Positions 6,843 through 9,269 of a DNA stretch of 9,269 nucleotides are shown in pieces; the stretch's first letter is position 1, and each line of letters opens with the position of its first letter. The notes beneath the pieces are model-generated. The model was not told the DNA's origin. It ran no database searches and saw only the letters and a program-made list of their open reading frames with translations. The stretch spans positions 1 to 9,269 of the forward strand of contig CAZMCH010000130.1 of NCBI GenBank assembly GCA_964564735.1, in the 5' to 3' direction. Both the position numbers and the translations under genes were made by a program. The DNA comes from CAZMCH01 sp964564735 (GTDB taxonomy: Bacteria; Poribacteria; DTPJ01).

Positions 6843-6849
6843 GCTCCTT
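6843..6849 (-). promoter_or_regulatory. Ribosome binding site for the TTG start at 6836
   Basis: On the minus strand AAAGGAGCGTTGAA precedes TTG 6836-6834. The next TTG upstream (6841-6839) is followed after one codon by TGA and cannot be used. This supports TTG 6836 as the true start of the thioredoxin lipoprotein. Confidence 0.7.
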
Positions 6850-6863
6850 TCGGTTTATATTAT

Positions 6864-6897
6864 AATGCCCCAACTATTTTATAATAGAAGGGGCATT
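6864..6897. other. Strong intergenic hairpin inside the operon
   Basis: AATGCCCC (6864-6871) pairs perfectly with GGGGCATT (6890-6897). Inside it, CTATT (6874-6878) pairs with AATAG (6883-6887) around a TTAT loop, with a symmetric AA/AA internal loop between the stems. It begins 5 bases after the stop codon of the DGC gene in the direction of transcription. No T-run follows on the minus strand (ATAATATAAACC), so it is not a classical terminator. It may be an mRNA processing or stabilising element, or a leaky attenuator, that changes the ratio of the cytosolic genes to the envelope genes. Confidence 0.7.
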
Positions 6898-6902
6898 TAT
6901 TG

Positions 6903-7289
6903 TTAAGACAAATTAGATTCTATTTCAGAATAGACTTTATTAATATTTTCTTCTGTTACAGGAGATTTGCCTTTTTCAAATCCCATCTTTGTAACATCAA
7001 AGGCTTTTGGCGTAATGCCAATATGCTCTACAGATTTTGTGGCGCAAGCAATAGCACAGCCATCAATGGTGATAACTTCATCAGCCGCTTTGGTTGTCTC
7101 AACGATTCCGCTGACATGACCACCGATTCCGGCTAGGCAATACATTTTGCCTAAGCCTTCTTTTGTCATCTTTCTGCCAACTTGATCCGCAATCGCCCCA
7201 ACATCTGCGGCGCCTGAACATGGAAACACAAGTCGGACTCCACCACTACAACAATCACTTTTTTTATCGCAACATTTTTCTTCTGGCAT
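6903..7289 (-). CDS. DGC-domain putative zinc-binding protein, Cys-rich
   Basis: This 128-residue cytosolic protein belongs to the DGC-domain family (PF08859), usually annotated 'putative zinc-binding protein'. The naming motif is present as TIDGCAIACA (D76, G77, C78, with C82). Other conserved-looking positions are FPCSGAADVG (C24) and YCLAGIGGHVSG (C51). The N-terminus adds two adjacent cysteine pairs, EKCCDKKSDCC (C6, C7, C13, C14), a likely soft-metal binding tail. Eight cysteines in 128 residues is high for a cytosolic protein. The start has GGAGG about 8 bases upstream. It lies 24 bases after the small thioredoxin gene, and genes of this family are commonly found beside arsR, permease and small thioredoxin genes in anaerobes. 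Whether it binds zinc, arsenite or both is not known; a metalloid chaperone or sequestration role is an inference. Confidence 0.88.
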   Translation of the reverse strand: MPEEKCCDKKSDCCSGGVRLVFPCSGAADVGAIADQVGRKMTKEGLGKMYCLAGIGGHVSGIVETTKAADEVITIDGCAIACATKSVEHIGITPKAFDVTKMGFEKGKSPVTEENINKVYSEIESNLS

Positions 7290-7313
7290 TTTTTATCCTC
7301 CATAATGTAATGT

Positions 7314-7550
7314 TTAGTTCCCTTTGATCCATTCTACGATCTGATCAGGAGACGGTATCTTCCCTGCTATCTTTACTTCGCCATCAATGGCAAGCGCAGG
7401 AGTTATCATAACCCCATAGTCCATAATATCATTGATCTTTTCAACCTTGACGATTTGTGCGTCAATTCCAAGTTGCTTAACTGCTTTTTCGGCATTTGCT
7501 AATGTTTGTTTACATTTTGGGCATCCTGTTCCAAGTATCTCTATTTTCAT
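7314..7550 (-). CDS. Small thioredoxin-family protein (thioredoxin_3, CPKC)
   Basis: The 78-residue protein has the minimal thioredoxin/glutaredoxin-like fold of the 'redox-active disulfide protein 2' group (PF13192). The redox site is GTGCPKC (C10, C13), the cis-proline is in VMITPALAIDG (P51), and the C-terminus is a PSPDQIVEWI helix. There is no signal peptide, so it is cytosolic. The ATG at 7550-7548 is preceded by GGGAGGTG about 7 bases upstream; a longer frame to 7577 would add nine residues overlapping the permease gene. It begins one base after the permease stop (TAA, T, ATG). Such small proteins regularly sit next to COG0701 permeases and ArsR-type regulators. It could reduce the cytosolic face of CcdA or a thiol-bound arsenical. 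Family assignment is secure, partner assignment is inferred. Confidence 0.92.
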   Translation of the reverse strand: MKIEILGTGCPKCKQTLANAEKAVKQLGIDAQIVKVEKINDIMDYGVMITPALAIDGEVKIAGKIPSPDQIVEWIKGN

Positions 7551-7551
7551 A

Positions 7552-8727
7552 TTAAACACCTCCCATAATTGAGCCAAAAATCATTCCTGTAATTGTTGAT
7601 AATATAACAACAAGCCCAATAAAAACTAACGTTTTCTTTGTTCCCATTATGCTTCTGATAACTATCATATTAGGCAAACTTAAAGCAGGTCCTGCAAGCA
7701 AAAGAGCCAGAGCAGGTCCCTGTCCCATTCCAGAGCCGATCAATCCTTGAAGTATAGGAACTTCGGTTAATGTGGCAAAATACATTAATGCGCCAACTAA
7801 TGAAGCAAAAAAGTTGGCAAATATGGAGTTTCCACCAACGATATAGGCTATATATCTTGATGGGATCAGCCCTGTATCACCATCAGGCGCGCCCATTAGT
7901 AATCCAGCGACCAAAACTCCACCAAAGAGCAAAGGCAGGATCATTTTGGCAAACGTCCACGTTGACGAAACCCATTCTGTTACTTCATATTTTTTGAACC
8001 AAGATATTAGCATCAATATTAATGCAACGAGAAAAGCACCTGCCAAATACCAGTGAACACTATAGATTGCATCCCAAAAACTTACCGATTCCTTTGGCTT
8101 TCCCCATGCTGCAAAAATAAGAATAAAAACCATTGAAAGGAAATATAAGCCGGTTTTCCATAAAGGACGTTCTTCTGCTTCTATTTCGGACATAACAATC
8201 TTTGCTTTTTCAGCCTCTTCTTTCCTGAAAAATAAAGCCATCAAAAGACCGATAATTATTGAGAATACAACAGCACCTAAAGCCCTTGCTAATCCAAGTT
8301 CCCATCCCAGAATTCTTGTAGTGAGTATTATCGCCAAAACGTTGATGGCAGGACCCGAATAAAGAAAAGCTGTTGCAGGACCTATTCCTGCACCTCTTTT
8401 ATATATGCCAGCGAATAATGGCAAGACTGTGCATGAGCATACTGCAAGCACCGTTCCAGATACAGATGCTACTCCGTATGACAATATCTTATTCGCTTGT
8501 GCGCCGAAATATCTCATAACAGAAGCTTGGCTCACAAAAACCGATATGCCACCTGCGATAAAAAAAGCAGGAACTAGACAGAAAAGAACATGCTTTTGTG
8601 CATAGTCCTGAAGCATATAGAACGCCTCAAGTATAGCCCCCTGTAATCTAGGGTTTTTTAAGGGCATGTAATAAGCAATCAGAAATACAGCCACAAAAAG
8701 TAAAAGTTTTTTCCATTCAGTTTTCAT
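7552..8727 (-). CDS. arsP: ArsP-type permease (COG0701, PF03773), full length
   Basis: The 391-residue inner-membrane protein has about ten hydrophobic segments in two related halves joined by a charged loop (residues 167-190). Half one carries VCSCTVLPLFAGIYKRGAGIGPATAFLYSGPAINV (two overlapping pieces at 96-130, with C97 and C99). Half two carries ATLTEVPILQGLIG and GPALALLLAGPALSLPN (318-353). Characterised members of this family (ArsP) export trivalent organoarsenicals such as methylarsenite; many others are uncharacterised. The placement directly after arsR, and TAGGAG 7-8 bases before the ATG, support it as the first structural gene. A second copy of the putative ArsR operator lies immediately upstream (8737-8752). 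Family and membrane topology are clear. The substrate, and hence the symbol, rests on context: roxarsone-like, methylated or thiol-bound arsenicals are all possible. Confidence 0.88.
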   Translation of the reverse strand: MKTEWKKLLLFVAVFLIAYYMPLKNPRLQGAILEAFYMLQDYAQKHVLFCLVPAFFIAGGISVFVSQASVMRYFGAQANKILSYGVASVSGTVLAVCSCTVLPLFAGIYKRGAGIGPATAFLYSGPAINVLAIILTTRILGWELGLARALGAVVFSIIIGLLMALFFRKEEAEKAKIVMSEIEAEERPLWKTGLYFLSMVFILIFAAWGKPKESVSFWDAIYSVHWYLAGAFLVALILMLISWFKKYEVTEWVSSTWTFAKMILPLLFGGVLVAGLLMGAPDGDTGLIPSRYIAYIVGGNSIFANFFASLVGALMYFATLTEVPILQGLIGSGMGQGPALALLLAGPALSLPNMIVIRSIMGTKKTLVFIGLVVILSTITGMIFGSIMGGV

Positions 8728-8736
8728 TTTGTCTCC

Positions 8737-8752
8737 TACATATGCGAATATA
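8737..8752 (-). promoter_or_regulatory. Second putative ArsR operator, before the permease gene
   Basis: The minus strand reads TATATTCGCATATGTA, matching the element at the arsR promoter (TATATTCGGATATTTA) at 14 of 16 positions. The core ATAT-TCGC-ATAT is an imperfect palindrome of the A/T-rich type bound by ArsR/SmtB repressors. It abuts the ribosome site of the permease gene. No convincing -10/-35 pair precedes it, so it may be a roadblock site or a weak secondary promoter control. Confidence 0.55.
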
Positions 8753-8778
8753 CAGATATAATAAGCAAAAAAATAAGG

Positions 8779-9123
8779 CTATGAACTGCTGATTTTACCT
8801 AATTTTTTAGCTTTGCTTAATGCCAATATATCAGCTTTAATCACCTTATCATCATTACAAGAAATTTTCATCATTTCCAATATTGCTTTTATATAAGGTT
8901 CTACCTCATTATTAAGCGAATAATGCACCCATAGACCATCACGTCTATCTTTTACTAATCCTGCATTTTTGAGTATGCCGAGATTTCTTGATACCCTTGA
9001 TTGAGTCATATCTAGTGCTTGCATAAGTTCACATACGCATAGTTCCCTTTGTTCCAAAAGTTTTAATAATCTTATACGAGTTTCGTCACCAAGTGCTTTA
9101 AATATTTTTAATAATTCTTGCAA
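8779..9123 (-). CDS. arsR: ArsR-family arsenic-responsive repressor
   Basis: This is a 114-residue winged-helix repressor. The start is TTG 9123-9121, with a perfect AGGAGG 7 bases upstream; an in-frame ATG at 9168 lies within the promoter and is rejected. Sequence hallmarks: FKALGDETRIRLLKLL, then ELCVCELMQAL, TQSRVSRNLGILKNAGLV (recognition helix) and DRRDGLWVHYSLN (wing). The CVC pair (C29, C31) is the As(III) site of classic ArsR. The third cysteine found in the E. coli plasmid protein (ELCVCDLC) is methionine here, and C89 in KISCNDD near the C-terminus might supply the third thiol. Arsenite binding would release the protein from DNA. It is the first gene of the operon and its probable operator overlaps its own transcription start. 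Identification is secure. Confidence 0.95.
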   Translation of the reverse strand: MQELLKIFKALGDETRIRLLKLLEQRELCVCELMQALDMTQSRVSRNLGILKNAGLVKDRRDGLWVHYSLNNEVEPYIKAILEMMKISCNDDKVIKADILALSKAKKLGKISSS

Positions 9124-9130
9124 TTTATTT

Positions 9131-9136
9131 CCTCCT
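9131..9136 (-). promoter_or_regulatory. Ribosome binding site setting the TTG start of arsR
   Basis: A perfect AGGAGG on the minus strand is followed by 7 bases (AAATAAA) and TTG 9123-9121. It decides the start in favour of TTG over the upstream ATG at 9168. Confidence 0.85.
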
Positions 9137-9143
9137 ATATATT

Positions 9144-9159
9144 TAAATATCCGAATATA
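9144..9159 (-). promoter_or_regulatory. Putative ArsR operator at the operon promoter
   Basis: TATATTCGGATATTTA on the minus strand begins at the last base of the -10 box and covers the predicted start of transcription (about 9152). The core ATAT-TCGG-ATAT is an imperfect palindrome typical of ArsR/SmtB sites. The near-identical copy before the permease gene supports it as a protein-binding site. Occupancy would block RNA polymerase, giving autorepression. Confidence 0.7.
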
Positions 9160-9187
9160 GTATATCATAAAGGTCTAATCTTGTCAA
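9159..9187 (-). promoter_or_regulatory. Near-consensus sigma70-type promoter of the arsenic operon
   Basis: On the minus strand TTGACA (9187-9182) and TATACT (9164-9159) are separated by exactly 17 bases. The -35 matches the housekeeping consensus fully and the -10 differs at one position. Predicted transcription starts near 9152, giving a leader of about 29 bases to the arsR TTG. Such a strong promoter fits a tightly repressed operon. Confidence 0.85.
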
Positions 9188-9204
9188 ATTTTATTTCTAA
9201 TCTT
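9174..9204. repeat. 9-base direct repeat bracketing the -35 box
   Basis: TCTAATCTT occurs at 9174-9182 and again at 9196-9204, exactly 22 bases apart (about two helical turns), on either side of the -35 hexamer. The spacing would put both copies on the same face of the DNA. It could be a site for a second regulator, or chance in A/T-rich DNA. Confidence 0.4.
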
Positions 9205-9234
9205 CAGTCATTTTTATAGTATATAGACATTAAC

Positions 9235-9260
9235 ACAAAAGACTATTATAACAAATAGTC
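9235..9260 (-). terminator. Possible terminator of an upstream minus-strand gene
   Basis: GACTATT (9241-9247) and AATAGTC (9254-9260) form a 7-base-pair stem with a six-base loop. On the minus strand the stem is followed by TTTTGTGTT. It could terminate a gene entering from beyond the right edge and insulate the arsenic promoter. The stem is A/T-rich and the T tract short. The remaining bases between it and the promoter (9205-9234) show nothing recognisable. Confidence 0.45.
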
Positions 9261-9269
9261 AAAAACAAT

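Noticed and set aside
9124..9168. ATG at 9168 as arsR start
   Set aside because: It lies within or before the -10 box, so it would not be in the main transcript, and the perfect AGGAGG points to TTG 9123.
1..9269. tRNA, rRNA, CRISPR array, transposase or phage genes
   Set aside because: Both strands were read for these; no tRNA-like cloverleaf, regularly spaced repeats or recombinase motif was seen.

Overview
This AT-rich window carries one long leftward (minus-strand) arsenic-resistance operon of eleven genes, about 9165 down to 1204. The end of an unrelated plus-strand locus lies at the left edge. The host looks like a Gram-negative-type (diderm) anaerobe or sediment bacterium. Two proteins have lipoprotein signals. 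The 427-residue PQQ-like beta-propeller and the xylose-isomerase-like C-terminus at the left edge resemble families that are especially common in Planctomycetes and other PVC-superphylum bacteria. That taxonomic guess is an inference of modest confidence.

Layout: 2-187 (+) is the C-terminal end of a sugar phosphate isomerase/epimerase-like protein, followed at once by a LolA/LolB-type lipoprotein (208-1041, +). A 162-base convergent spacer (1042-1203) holds inverted repeats that could terminate the operon arriving from the right. The operon, in order of transcription (right to left), is: arsR (9123-8779), an ArsP-type permease (8727-7552), a small CPKC thioredoxin (7550-7314), a DGC-domain Cys-rich putative zinc-binding protein (7289-6903), a thioredoxin lipoprotein (6836-6330), a SurA-like/thioredoxin fusion (6337-5420), a CcdA-type thiol-electron transporter (5420-4722), a secreted PQQ-like beta-propeller (4675-3392), two half-size permeases overlapping by ATGA (3320-2838 and 2841-2308), and an ACR3 arsenite efflux pump (2289-1204).

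How it may work: ArsR probably represses a near-consensus sigma70-type promoter (TTGACA, 17 bases, TATACT) just upstream of arsR. A TATATTCGnATATnTA element overlaps the predicted transcription start, and a second copy sits in front of the permease gene. The cluster encodes up to three membrane export systems (ACR3, the full-length permease, the split permease). It also encodes what looks like a complete thiol relay: a cytosolic small thioredoxin, CcdA across the membrane, and two extracytoplasmic thioredoxin-fold proteins. No arsenate reductase, arsenite methyltransferase or ArsA ATPase is present in the window. The system therefore appears built around trivalent or organic arsenic and extracytoplasmic thiol chemistry. 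The beta-propeller and the SurA-like/thioredoxin fusion are the least expected members and the best candidates for undescribed functions.
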